This document shows positions 24,355-33,987 of a DNA stretch of 64,000 nucleotides, in pieces. Origin of the DNA: Acidobacteriota bacterium (GTDB taxonomy: Bacteria > Acidobacteriota > Blastocatellia > RBC074); NCBI GenBank assembly GCA_016196035.1, contig JACPYM010000029.1, positions 1-64,000 on the forward strand, written 5' to 3'. Position 1 is the first letter of the stretch, and the number at the start of each line of letters is the position of its first letter. The notes under the pieces were generated by a model. That model was not told the origin of the DNA. It made no database searches and saw only the letters and a program-made list of their open reading frames with translations. The translations under genes were made by a program, and so were the position numbers.

Positions 24355-26598
24355 ATGAAGCGTGAATCTAGCATCGGAAACTTAAAGCTCTGGCAGAAAC
24401 AGGCGTTGATCGTGACCCTCCTGAGTCTGTCGGTCGTGGCGCTTCTCTCTTTGACCATCCGCGAAAAGAACGGCGGAATTGAGTTCGCACGGAACGAGGT
24501 GAATGGTGTTGTTTACCTGCGTACCTTGCGCACGTTACTGGACCATTCTGCCCAGTTCATTGGCGCCGGGAATAACAGCAAAGCCGAGCGCATAGATGAC
24601 ACCCTGCTGCAACTCGAAAACCTCGACCGGCAGTGGGGCGCGGAGTTGAAAACCAGCGACCAGTTGCGGGCGCTGACCGCGCAGTGGCAAGGCATGAAAA
24701 GCAAAGGCGCCGCGGCTGCGCTCAACGCAGCCTTCCTCGCCAGCATCCGTGCGCTGATGATGCAAGTGACAGATACCTCTGGGCTGTTCGTAGACCCTGA
24801 TCTGGATGCCGTCTACACTATGGAAACGGTCGCCCTGGAGTTGCCGAGGCAACAGGATTTTATCGCCCAAGCCATGTGGCTGGGCACGCGTGCTTTGACG
24901 AACAAGCAGTTGCCTCTGGCCGACAGGGTCAAATTGCTGGGGCTAAGCGCGGAAATTCAGACCGTGACGGAGACAGCCAAGAGTAATGTGGAAAAAGCCG
25001 TTGGCTACAACACCTCCGGCGTGGTCAAAGCGCTTGAACCAAAGCTCCAGGAAAACCTGGCCGCCGTGCAAACCTTGTTGGAGTGGTTGAACCAAAAAAT
25101 CCTCGCGCCCGCCTCCCTCGAAACAAGCACGAACAATGAAGCGCAAGAATTTGTCACTGTTAGTAACACAGCCTTGAACACCAGCTTTAATTGCTGGGAT
25201 GGCGCGACCCAAACGCTGGCGGATTTGATCGGCGCGCGCAGCGCCAGTCTGGCCTGGAATCGCAATGCTTTCCTGCTTGGTGGGGTGTTGATGGCGCTGG
25301 TGGTCGGCATGACCCTGTTTATGCTGGCGCGCAAGGTGGGCCGCCAACTCAAGACGCTGACCAAGCTGGTAGATGAAATCAATGCCGGTAATACCGAGGC
25401 ACGAGCCGAAGTGCTCGCCAAAGATGAACTGGGCTTACTGGCCCAGGCCTTCAATGAAATGCTCGATGCCAATCAGGGTTTGGTGCAAACACGTGGAGAG
25501 CGCGACGAAATTCAACGCTCCATTATGAAACTGCTCGATGAAGTGAGCGGCGTGGCGCGCGGCGACCTCTCGCGCGAAGCTGAAGTGACGGACGGGATGA
25601 CCGGCGCTATTGCCGATGCGTTCAATTACATGATCGAGCAGTTACGCCACATCATCGGCAAGGTGCAAACAGTCGCGCGCGAGGTCAATGTCACCGCCAG
25701 CGCCACCCAGCGCAACACCCAGCATTTGGCCGAAGAAGCCAAACAACGCGCGGAACAATTGGTCAGCGCCGCCCACGAAATTGACGCGATGGCCTTCTCA
25801 ATCCGCAATGTCGCGGAAACTGCCGAAGCCTCGAAACTGGTGGCCCAGAAAACGCTGGAGACGGCGAAACGCGGCTCCAAGATTTTGCAAGGCACCATCA
25901 AAGGCGTCAGCCAGGTGCGCGATCAGGTGCTGGAAAGCTCGCAGCACCTCAAACAATTGAGCGCCACCTCGCGCGAGATTGGTGAGGTGGTGCAGGTCAT
26001 CGAAGAGATCGCCAAACGCACCAGCGTGCTGGCGTTACATGCTTCGATTCAGGCCGCCAGCGCGGGCGAGGCTGGGCGCGGTTTTGCCGTGGTCGTGCGC
26101 GAGGTCGAACATCTGGCGTTGCGTTCGACGGAAGCTGCCAAGTTGATTGGCGAGTTGGTCAACCGGACGAGGCAAAACGCGCAAACCGCCGCCAGCGCGA
26201 TGGAAGAAAGCAGCCGTGGCGTGCACGAAGGCACAACCATGATCTGTGAGGCTGGCGACGCCTTGGTCGAGATTGAACAGGTGATGGCGCAACTCACCGA
26301 TTTGATTCAATCCATTTCCCGCACCACCGAAGTGCAAACCAAAGAGTCCGCCGCCGTTTCCTCCGCGATGTTGCAGCTTTCCGAGGCGACCCGGCAAACG
26401 GCGACGGGCATTTCGCGCTCGGCCACGACAGCGACGCAATTGGCCGCGCTGGCCGATGATCTCAACGGTTCGGTCGCGTCCTTTAAGCTGGCGGCGCATG
26501 AGCGCTCGACCGGGCGGCTGGGCCGTCTGACCGGCAGCAGCCTGCGTCCCATTAGCGTTGAGGAATGGGGCAGCGGCCAATACTTCACCCAGAACTGA
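24355..26598 (+). CDS. methyl-accepting chemotaxis protein 2
   Basis: A 747-residue receptor with a membrane helix near residues 18-36, a helical extracytoplasmic domain of about 270 residues containing DTSGLFVDPDLDAVYTMETVALELPR, a second helix (AFLLGGVLMALVVGMTLFMLA), HAMP and a signalling domain. The tip reads HASIQAASAGEAGRGF: the normally invariant Asn of LALNA is His here. The cytoplasmic half aligns closely with the receptors on each side, the sensor half does not match receptor 1, consistent with tandem duplication plus sensor exchange. 99 bases after receptor 1, preceded by GAAGGAAG. Confidence 0.92.
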   Translation: MKRESSIGNLKLWQKQALIVTLLSLSVVALLSLTIREKNGGIEFARNEVNGVVYLRTLRTLLDHSAQFIGAGNNSKAERIDDTLLQLENLDRQWGAELKTSDQLRALTAQWQGMKSKGAAAALNAAFLASIRALMMQVTDTSGLFVDPDLDAVYTMETVALELPRQQDFIAQAMWLGTRALTNKQLPLADRVKLLGLSAEIQTVTETAKSNVEKAVGYNTSGVVKALEPKLQENLAAVQTLLEWLNQKILAPASLETSTNNEAQEFVTVSNTALNTSFNCWDGATQTLADLIGARSASLAWNRNAFLLGGVLMALVVGMTLFMLARKVGRQLKTLTKLVDEINAGNTEARAEVLAKDELGLLAQAFNEMLDANQGLVQTRGERDEIQRSIMKLLDEVSGVARGDLSREAEVTDGMTGAIADAFNYMIEQLRHIIGKVQTVAREVNVTASATQRNTQHLAEEAKQRAEQLVSAAHEIDAMAFSIRNVAETAEASKLVAQKTLETAKRGSKILQGTIKGVSQVRDQVLESSQHLKQLSATSREIGEVVQVIEEIAKRTSVLALHASIQAASAGEAGRGFAVVVREVEHLALRSTEAAKLIGELVNRTRQNAQTAASAMEESSRGVHEGTTMICEAGDALVEIEQVMAQLTDLIQSISRTTEVQTKESAAVSSAMLQLSEATRQTATGISRSATTATQLAALADDLNGSVASFKLAAHERSTGRLGRLTGSSLRPISVEEWGSGQYFTQN

Positions 26599-26658
26599 GC
26601 GCTGCGGCGCTGTAGAAAAACCTGCCCTGGCGGGTGTTGGCGCTGATAAGGAGTCACT

Positions 26659-28944
26659 ATGCTGAAAAATTTGCAGTTGTTGCAACGGTTGAAAATCTGG
26701 CAGAAGCTGATCTTAATCGCCCTCTTTATGGGGTTGCCGATCCCGGTCATCACCTGGCTCTATGTCACCGAAAAAGGCAATACGATCGGCTTTGCCCAGA
26801 AAGAGCTTTACGGCACAGAGCTCCTGTTGCCCTTGCAAAAGCTGGCGAAAGAGATCGCCAATCATCGCGGCCTGGCGAGCGCCCTGTTGCGCGGCGAAAC
26901 CTCGTTGCAGTCTCAATTGTCTGAAGCGGCGCGCGGTGTTGAACAGCAATTGGCCGCCGCTGAAGAGCAAGACCGCCGGGAAATTGGCCAGACCGGAAAT
27001 ACATACGGCGGGTTACTGCAAACTTCCGGCAAGCTGCGCGCGCTGCGGCAGAAATGGAATCTGCTCAAAAGCAAGACGGCGCAAACCGAGGCGCGCGCGA
27101 ATTTCGACGAACATACGCAATTGATCGCCGAGGTCAACGACCTCATCATTTACGCGGGCGACACCTCCAACCTGATTCTCGACCCTGACCTCGATACCTA
27201 TTACCTGATGGATGCGGTCATTATTCAAATCCCGCGCTTGGCCGAAGAGGCCAATCGGTTGCGTGGTTTGGGGGCGGGCCTGGCCGTGGCGAAAAAAGCC
27301 ACGCCGGAAGAGTTTGCCCAACTGACTACCTTTTTCAGTCAGGTACAGGTGACGTTGCAGAACCTGGAACGCAGCTTTGGCAAGGCCTATGCCGCCAATC
27401 CTAGTTTGAAGGACCGGCACGATGGGCAGTTGGAAATTCTGGCCAAAGAGGTAAACGGGTTTATCGTCTGGGCGGATCGTCAACTCACCCGCAGCAGCGA
27501 TTCCTCCATGCTGGCGACGCAATTCCTGGCCGCCGGAGCGCCCTCCATCGAACGGCTGATGCAATTGCATCAACTGGCGCTCGACGATCTGAAGACGCTC
27601 TTGCAAGCGCGTGTGGATAAAGTGAAACGCGAGCGCAACTCGGTTTTGGTGCTAACCGTGCTGGGGTTGTTATTGACGGTGCTGGCGGTGGCCGTGATTA
27701 CCCGGGGGGTCAATCAACAAACCCAAGCGCTCACGCAACTGATCGCGCACATTGACAACGGCAATTTCGAGGAACGCGCCCCGGTACTTTCAAGCGACGA
27801 ATTGGGGCGCACCGCGCAGGCCTTCAACAACATGCTCGACAACACGCGCGGCCTGATGCAGTCCCGCACCGAACGTGACGAAATTCAACGTTCGATCATC
27901 AAGCTGCTGGATGAAGTCAGCGGTGTGGCGGAAGGCGATCTGACGCGCGAGGCCGAAGTCACCGAAGGCATGACCGGCGCCATCGCCGACGCGTTCAACT
28001 ACATGATGGACAGCCTGCGCCAACTGATCGGCAAGGTGCAGAACGTTTCCCAACAGGTCAACAGCACCGCCGCCGAAACCCAAACCAGCGCCGAACGCCT
28101 GGCCCAAGGCAGTCAGGAACAAGCCGCCCAAATTACCAATACCACCATGGCCCTGGCCGAAATGACGCGCGCCATCCAACAGGTGGCCGAGAGCGCCGAA
28201 TTGTCAGCGGCCGTGGCCGACCAATCATTGAGCACGACGCACAAAGGCTCCGAGATTGTGCAACACAACATGCACGGCATGCTGCGCGTGCTCGAACAGG
28301 TGCAGGAAACGGCGCGCCAGATGCAGCAATTGAGCGAGCGTTCGCAAGAGATCGAAGAGATCGTGCATCTGATTGATGAAATCGCCGACCGTACCGGCGT
28401 GCTGGCGCTCAACGCTTCCATCCAGGCCGCCACCGCAGGCGAGGCCGGCGCGGGGTTTGCCGTGGTTGCGCGCGAAGTCGAACAACTCGCCGGGCGCTCT
28501 GCCGACGCCACCAAACGCATCAGCACGCTGATTCGCACAATTCAGGGCGGCACCCGTGACGCGCTCAGTGCGATGGAAGAAACCTCGCGCGAAGTGCTGG
28601 CGGGTTCCAAACTGGCCAATCAAGCCGGTCAATCGCTGACCGAGATCGAAGGGGTGACCAACCGGCTGGCCGAACTGGTGCGCGCCATTGCCGACGACTG
28701 TAAGTTGCAAGCCCGCAGTTCGACACAACTCTCGCAAACCATGGCCCAAATCGCCAAGATCACCAACCAGACCACCAACGGCGTCATTCAATCCGCCGTC
28801 ACCGTCAAGAGCCTGGCCGAACTGGCCGACGAACTGCGCGCTTCGGTCGTGTCGTTTAAGTTGCCGGGCAACGCGCCGGGCAAGGTTGCCGGGCCGCACT
28901 TCCAGGCGGGCAAGGCGGCCTACGGCACGGCGCATTTGAATTAA
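26659..28944 (+). CDS. methyl-accepting chemotaxis protein 3
   Basis: A 761-residue receptor. Membrane helix near residues 17-35, then a helical sensor of about 300 residues including [19 protein letters not shown], which resembles the nitrate/nitrite-sensing (NIT) type helix, and [16 protein letters not shown], a sequence shared in outline with receptor 2. A second helix ([20 protein letters not shown]) is followed by HAMP and the signalling coiled coil. The tip reads [16 protein letters not shown]: the conserved Arg of GRGF is replaced by Ala. ATG follows AAGGAG. Separated from receptor 2 by 60 bases. Confidence 0.92.
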   Translation: MLKNLQLLQRLKIWQKLILIALFMGLPIPVITWLYVTEKGNTIGFAQKELYGTELLLPLQKLAKEIANHRGLASALLRGETSLQSQLSEAARGVEQQLAAAEEQDRREIGQTGNTYGGLLQTSGKLRALRQKWNLLKSKTAQTEARANFDEHTQLIAEVNDLIIYAGDTSNLILDPDLDTYYLMDAVIIQIPRLAEEANRLRGLGAGLAVAKKATPEEFAQLTTFFSQVQVTLQNLERSFGKAYAANPSLKDRHDGQLEILAKEVNGFIVWADRQLTRSSDSSMLATQFLAAGAPSIERLMQLHQLALDDLKTLLQARVDKVKRERNSVLVLTVLGLLLTVLAVAVITRGVNQQTQALTQLIAHIDNGNFEERAPVLSSDELGRTAQAFNNMLDNTRGLMQSRTERDEIQRSIIKLLDEVSGVAEGDLTREAEVTEGMTGAIADAFNYMMDSLRQLIGKVQNVSQQVNSTAAETQTSAERLAQGSQEQAAQITNTTMALAEMTRAIQQVAESAELSAAVADQSLSTTHKGSEIVQHNMHGMLRVLEQVQETARQMQQLSERSQEIEEIVHLIDEIADRTGVLALNASIQAATAGEAGAGFAVVAREVEQLAGRSADATKRISTLIRTIQGGTRDALSAMEETSREVLAGSKLANQAGQSLTEIEGVTNRLAELVRAIADDCKLQARSSTQLSQTMAQIAKITNQTTNGVIQSAVTVKSLAELADELRASVVSFKLPGNAPGKVAGPHFQAGKAAYGTAHLN

Positions 28945-29196
28945 CCCGCTTGGCAAACGCACGCGGCCAAATAGTTGTCCGGCGGGCGCAAGTTTCATCT
29001 GGCGGGCGGCCCTGCTGCGCGCGCCGGATGCTGAACAATTTAGCAGGGCAGTGTCATCAAAGGCGCCCGCCCCACGGGCGTGACAAACACCAACAACGAT
29101 CCACGAAGCCACACGAAGCGGTATCAGAGGTGGCCCACGAACCCCGTCTAAACCCATCGTGAAGCCTCTTGGTTGTATTTCCAAAGAGAGACTTCT

Positions 29197-29925
29197 ATGC
29201 AATACAAAACCAGACTCACGCTGAGCGCCGCCGGGCTGCTCCTGACGATGATTCTTTTCAATACTGTGCCGGCGGCGGCGCAATCCTTGATCTTCAACAC
29301 GCCCTCGACCGATGTGGTCGCCAAGGGCAAAACCTATGTCGAGATGGATTGGTTCGGCCATTTGGAAAGTCTCGACAACGGCGGTTATCACGGCTTTTAT
29401 CCGCGTGTCGTGGTGGGGGTCGGCAAAGGCGTCGAGGTGGGCGCCAATGTTGCCTGGTCGAAATCGGTCACGCCGAATCAGCCGGTGCAAGTGATCCCCA
29501 ACGTCAAGTGGCAGGTTTACAGCAATGAGAAAACGGGCGTCACCTCCACCGTCGGCGTGCTGGCTTATCTGACGGTCAAAAACCGGCAGAACGGCGGCGA
29601 TAACTACGCGCTGCTTTACAGCAACGTCAGCAAAAAGTTCAAAAGCGATTTTGGGCCGCGCTTCACGGGCGGTTATTACCATCTGGTGGGCCGGGCGGCC
29701 GGTACTGGCACGACGAAAGGCGCGATGCTGGGGTACGAACAACCGCTGCATCCGAAAGTTTCGTTTGTGATGGATTGGTACAGCGGCAAAAACAGCTTGG
29801 GGTATCTCACCCCGGCGCTGGTTTTTTCGTTGCCCAAAAGCCAGTCAATTTCGGCGGGCTGGCTGATCGGCAACCAAGGGCGGAAAAACAATTACCTGTA
29901 TCTGACCTACGGTTTCACGTTTTAA
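29197..29925 (+). CDS. putative outer-membrane beta-barrel protein A
   Basis: A 242-residue exported protein. Signal peptide MQYKTRLTLSAAGLLLTMIL... ends near PAAAQS. The mature part is rich in alternating strands (YPRVVVGVGKGVEVGANVAW, PNVKWQVYSN, VSFVMDWYSGKN) and ends in YLYLTYGFTF; the final Phe is the usual recognition signal for outer-membrane beta-barrel assembly. It has a paralogue at 40771-41490 sharing PSTDVVAK, PRVVVGVGKGVEVG, NVSKKFK, GPRFT and GYEQP. I do not know a named family. Its location inside the chemosensory operon suggests a linked surface or sensing role, which is inference. ATG 29197 preceded by AAGAGAG. Confidence 0.75.
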   Translation: MQYKTRLTLSAAGLLLTMILFNTVPAAAQSLIFNTPSTDVVAKGKTYVEMDWFGHLESLDNGGYHGFYPRVVVGVGKGVEVGANVAWSKSVTPNQPVQVIPNVKWQVYSNEKTGVTSTVGVLAYLTVKNRQNGGDNYALLYSNVSKKFKSDFGPRFTGGYYHLVGRAAGTGTTKGAMLGYEQPLHPKVSFVMDWYSGKNSLGYLTPALVFSLPKSQSISAGWLIGNQGRKNNYLYLTYGFTF

Positions 29926-30012
29926 GGTCTTGGCGGCAGGGTCGGCGAAGAAACAATTTGCAGACCCTGCCGCGCCCTTACGTCAAGCTGGGGTGTGAGC
30001 GAGGACAAGGCG

Positions 30013-33000
30013 ATGAATGAAAGCAGCGAGGATTTGAGCGTGAATGATTTGAATGAGACCGCCGGCGCAATGAGTTGGGCCAGCGGCGGGCCGGGTGATC
30101 AATTGCTCCCTGAATTGCTCAACGGATTTATCGCTGAAGTGAAGAGCTATCTGCCCAAGCTTCAAACGGCCTTGGACGAATATCAGCGCCGCCCGCAACA
30201 AACCGCGTTGCTGGCGGAAGCGCAACGCCACGTCCGCACGATCAAAGGCGCCGCCGCCGTGGTTGGGTTGATGCCGCTGGGTGACCTCGCCAGCAGTTTT
30301 GAAGAAGTGTTGGAAAAGCTGATTGCCAGCCAACTGCCGGTGAGCGTTGCGGCCTTAACGGCGTTCACCCGACTACTCCTGCAACTCGATCATTATCTGG
30401 ATGCGGTTGTCACGGGCGCGCGCGATTTCCCCGCAGAATTAACGCAGACCTTGCGCGAATTGCGCGACCTGACCAGCCCGCCAGCGCTCAATTCATTTGA
30501 CGCCGTACTCAACACCCCCTTGCGTAACACGGGGCCGCTGCGTCCGATCCTGTCCTTCATTCCGCCTGCGCCCGCAATGCCGCCGCCAGCGGCGCAAAGT
30601 GCCGGCGCGCCGCCCGCCGCAGCGGAAGCGGAAATTTCCGGCCTGCCCGATTTGTCGGCTTGGCTGGACTTGAATGACGAAGAGGGCCTGCTGCCATTGG
30701 TGGCTGAAAATCCCGCGCCAGTCGTTATGTCGCCTCCGCCGTTACCCGTGCGGCAACCCAGCCTTGCGGAATGGGAAGAAGAAAGGCGGGCGGAGGACGC
30801 CGCAGTTTTTGCCGAAGTGGCCTTCACCGCAGCCCCCGCTACAACCGAAGCGCCTGCCTTCGCTGTTGCCGCTCCGCCCGCCGAAACGCTGGCGGGGGCC
30901 GAAATCACGGCCAGCGACGCGCCCTTGGCCGCTGAACCATTTGAGGAGTTGCTCGCGCCTTTTCCACCCGCCGACACCAGCGCCAGCGCAATCGAAACAC
31001 CGGTGCCGGAAACCGAGTTGGACATGCCGGATATTCCGGCGGAATTGCTCGAAGTCTTTTTGCCCGAGGCCGAAGAGCATTTGCGCGTCATGACGCTCTC
31101 ACTGCCCGCGCTGGCCGCGCAACCCGGCAATAAAGCGTTGTTACAAGAGATTCGGCGCAGCGCCCATTCGCTCAAAGGCTCCGCCGCCGTCGTCGGTTTT
31201 CAGGAACTCGCCAATCTCGCCCACCGCGCCGAAGACCTGCTCGATTTGCTTTACGATGACGAGTTGAAGCTGACCTCAGAGCTGCTGCAACTGCTTTTCG
31301 CTTCCACCGAAATCCTGGAGAACCTGCTCAATCAACGGGCAGATCAGGATGTCCTGGCGGGCCTGTATGCCGCTTATGCCGAAGTGCTCGCAGCCCCGCA
31401 CCCAGCGCCGGGAGCGGAATATACGTTTGAAGCACTGGAGGCCTTAGCCGATCCGCTGCCGCTCAAACGCACGACCAAGCCCTTGCCGAACGAGACGGCG
31501 GAGCCGGAGTCTGACAGCACGGCGGAAAAAGACGCCCCGGCGGTGGCGGTCGTCAATCGCGGCAAATATGTGCGCGTGCCGATTGATCAATTAGACACGG
31601 TGGTCAAATTGGTGACGGAGTTGTTGGTCAATCACGCGGCGTTTGAACAGAACATGACGACCCTCAACCGCCAGCTCGAAGAGGTGCATACCAATTCGAC
31701 TCGGTTGAACCGCGTGGCCACAAAGATGGAGGTTCAATTCGAGGCCAGCACGCTCGGCGGCGGCCACCCGGCGCCTGCCCGGCCTTTTTCGGCCAATGCC
31801 TTACTCAATAGCCTTACTCAACCCCACGGCTTGGCAGCGCCCTTGCTGAACCAGAATACCTACGGCTTCGATGCGCTGGAATTTGACCGATACACCGAAT
31901 TTCACTTGCTGTTGCGTGAATTGACGGAAGCGGCCAGCGACGTGCACGCGCTCGAAAGCGAACTGGTCGAAATCAAAGACGACTTCCAAAATTGCCTGCA
32001 ACGGGAAGCGCGGTTGTGCAGCGACATCCAGGAAAAATTGATGCGGCTGCGCATGGTGCCGCTCTCAACCTTGTCCTCGCGCTTGCACCGCACCGTGCAT
32101 ACCGTGGCGGCGCGGCGCGACAAACAGGTCAATCTGGTGATCGAAGGCGACGAGACGCGGTTGGACAAAACCGTCATCGAAGAAATTGCCGACCCCTTGT
32201 TGCACATTTTGCGCAATGCCATTGACCACGGCATCGAAACGCCCAGCGCGCGTGCGGCCAATGGCAAGCCGACCAGCGGCACGATCCGCTTGCGCGCGTT
32301 TCACGACAATACCCAAACCGTGCTTCAAATCGGGGATGACGGCAGCGGTCTTAATCCCGAACGTATCCGTCAAACCGCGCTGAAAAACGGGTTGTTGAGC
32401 GCGGCTGAGGCGGCGCATTTGAGCAACGAAGAGCTTTACTCACTGATTTTTTTGCCGGGCTTCAGCACGGCCGAAGCCGTCAGTGAAATTTCCGGGCGCG
32501 GGGTCGGGATGGATGTGGTCAAATCCACCATCCACCGTTTGAAAGGCAGCATTAGCATGGATTCCCAACCCGGCCAGGGCACGCTCTTTACGCTGCGCCT
32601 GCCGCTGACCTTGGCGGTCATGCGTTCACTGCTGGTCAAGACGCAACAACAAATTTTCGCCGTGCCCCTTGCGGGCTTGTCACAGGTCGTCAAGCTCACG
32701 CCCAATCTATTGGATCGCATCGGTCACGACACGGTGGTGCGCACCGGCGGCAAGGTCTATCCGTTGTTGCAACTCAGCAAACTGCTCAATCTCAAGCGTC
32801 ACGAAATCAACCATGCCACGCAAATGGCATTGATTATGAACATCGAAGGTCATCAGGTCGCCATTGCCGTGGATGAAACCCTCGAAGGCCGCGAAGTTGT
32901 GGTGAAAAACCTGGGCAATCATTTGCGCCGCGTGCACGGCTTGACCGGTGCCACGTTGCTGGGCGACGGCAGCGCCGTTTTGATTCTGAACCTGCCGGAA

Positions 33001-33564
33001 TTATTGCGTGAGGTGTTCCGTCCGCGCGCCGCCTTTGAGCTGCGCGCGGAACCCAGATTGCCAGTGGCGGCACAGTCGGCGGCACCCCGCGCCATTGCAT
33101 CACCGGTAATAACTACATCGGCGCCGAAAGCAGTGGCCGCGCCCGTGAGTGTGCCCGTGAGCGCGTCCTTGACTGTGCCTTTGACCGTGATGGTAGTGGA
33201 CGATTCGCTCAGCGTGCGCCGCGTGCTGACCAACCGGCTGACCAGCGCTGGCTGGAATGCGTTGCAAGCCAAGGATGGCCTCGACGCATTGGAGCAATTA
33301 CAGCAAATGACCATCCCGCCTGATTTGCTGCTGGTGGACATTGAGATGCCGCGCATGGACGGTTACGAATTTATCAACACCTTACGCAAGCAACTTGAGT
33401 ACGCTGATTTGCCGGTGATCGTATTGACCTCGCGCGCAGGCCAGAAACACCGTGACCGCGCCTTTGAAGTCGGGGCGACCGAATACCTGGTAAAACCTTA
33501 CCAGGATGACGTGCTGCTCAGCCTGATCCGGCGGCTGGCCAACCGACGTAGCCGCGAGAGCTAA
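30013..33564 (+). CDS. CheA-type hybrid histidine kinase with two Hpt domains and REC (ChpA-like)
   Basis: The kinase of the cluster, 1183 residues. Hpt1 spans about residues 30-130, a Pro/Ala/Glu-rich linker about 160-340, Hpt2 about 340-450 with H385 in AHSLKGSAAVVG, a dimerisation region, the HATPase core (LLHILRNAIDHGIE, IGDDGSGLN, GRGVGMDVVK, GTLFTLRLPLTLAVM), a CheW-like domain, and a C-terminal REC (VMVVDDSLSVRRVL, DIEMPRMDGYEF, YLVKPYQ). In Hpt1 the position of the phospho-accepting His is Arg (R75 in VRTIKGAAAVVG), so only Hpt2 can be a normal phosphate carrier. The layout resembles ChpA of type IV pilus systems. ATG 30013, preceded by GAGG, is preferred over GTG 29995. Confidence 0.93.
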   Translation: MNESSEDLSVNDLNETAGAMSWASGGPGDQLLPELLNGFIAEVKSYLPKLQTALDEYQRRPQQTALLAEAQRHVRTIKGAAAVVGLMPLGDLASSFEEVLEKLIASQLPVSVAALTAFTRLLLQLDHYLDAVVTGARDFPAELTQTLRELRDLTSPPALNSFDAVLNTPLRNTGPLRPILSFIPPAPAMPPPAAQSAGAPPAAAEAEISGLPDLSAWLDLNDEEGLLPLVAENPAPVVMSPPPLPVRQPSLAEWEEERRAEDAAVFAEVAFTAAPATTEAPAFAVAAPPAETLAGAEITASDAPLAAEPFEELLAPFPPADTSASAIETPVPETELDMPDIPAELLEVFLPEAEEHLRVMTLSLPALAAQPGNKALLQEIRRSAHSLKGSAAVVGFQELANLAHRAEDLLDLLYDDELKLTSELLQLLFASTEILENLLNQRADQDVLAGLYAAYAEVLAAPHPAPGAEYTFEALEALADPLPLKRTTKPLPNETAEPESDSTAEKDAPAVAVVNRGKYVRVPIDQLDTVVKLVTELLVNHAAFEQNMTTLNRQLEEVHTNSTRLNRVATKMEVQFEASTLGGGHPAPARPFSANALLNSLTQPHGLAAPLLNQNTYGFDALEFDRYTEFHLLLRELTEAASDVHALESELVEIKDDFQNCLQREARLCSDIQEKLMRLRMVPLSTLSSRLHRTVHTVAARRDKQVNLVIEGDETRLDKTVIEEIADPLLHILRNAIDHGIETPSARAANGKPTSGTIRLRAFHDNTQTVLQIGDDGSGLNPERIRQTALKNGLLSAAEAAHLSNEELYSLIFLPGFSTAEAVSEISGRGVGMDVVKSTIHRLKGSISMDSQPGQGTLFTLRLPLTLAVMRSLLVKTQQQIFAVPLAGLSQVVKLTPNLLDRIGHDTVVRTGGKVYPLLQLSKLLNLKRHEINHATQMALIMNIEGHQVAIAVDETLEGREVVVKNLGNHLRRVHGLTGATLLGDGSAVLILNLPELLREVFRPRAAFELRAEPRLPVAAQSAAPRAIASPVITTSAPKAVAAPVSVPVSASLTVPLTVMVVDDSLSVRRVLTNRLTSAGWNALQAKDGLDALEQLQQMTIPPDLLLVDIEMPRMDGYEFINTLRKQLEYADLPVIVLTSRAGQKHRDRAFEVGATEYLVKPYQDDVLLSLIRRLANRRSRES

Positions 33565-33587
33565 TTACTTGCTGACAAAAATGTATA

Positions 33588-33637
33588 CTGAAAGGCACGC
33601 TGCGACGAAATTGTCGCAGCGTGCCTTTCAGTTTTTT
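33588..33637 (+). terminator. strong intrinsic terminator of the chemosensory operon
   Basis: A perfect 19-base stem (33588-33606 with 33613-33631), loop GAAATT, then TTTTTT. It begins 24 bases after the CheA stop codon and marks the end of the operon. Confidence 0.95.
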
Positions 33638-33987
33638 CGGCCAGTCAACGAGGTATTGGCTTTGTGGGGGCCGCCGTGAATTTCATTATCAGGTTGGCTT
33701 GGCATCGGGGTCACCCATGCTACAGGAAGGTCGTATAGAAAGGTATCGCGAGTGAACAAAATTGTCAGACTTCTTTTGATAATAAACAACTTTGTCGGTT
33801 AAGGGTCGTCAGCCAACACGCCAGTCAGACGCGTTTATTCGAGCCAAAAGCAATCGCGGCAACCGCTTGCGAGGTTGCGGGCCACCCGCCGCCGCTTTGG
33901 CATTGAGCTTGCACTTAGGTCCAACGAATACAAACCACCGCGCTTCGTGAAAGCAAAAGAAGCAAGGGCTTGGATGATGTCACAGGA
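33638..33987. other. intergenic before glnD
   Basis: No gene recognised. The section is more AT-rich than its surroundings (TTTGATAATAAACAAC around 33775) and probably carries the promoter of the nitrogen-control genes, but no box pair with acceptable spacing could be fixed. Start of the next gene is uncertain within the last 18 bases. Confidence 0.4.

Noticed and set aside
28225-29751. Minus-strand frame of 508 codons opposite MCP 3 and the barrel gene
   Set aside because: Antisense to well-supported genes; product is Arg/His-rich without domains.
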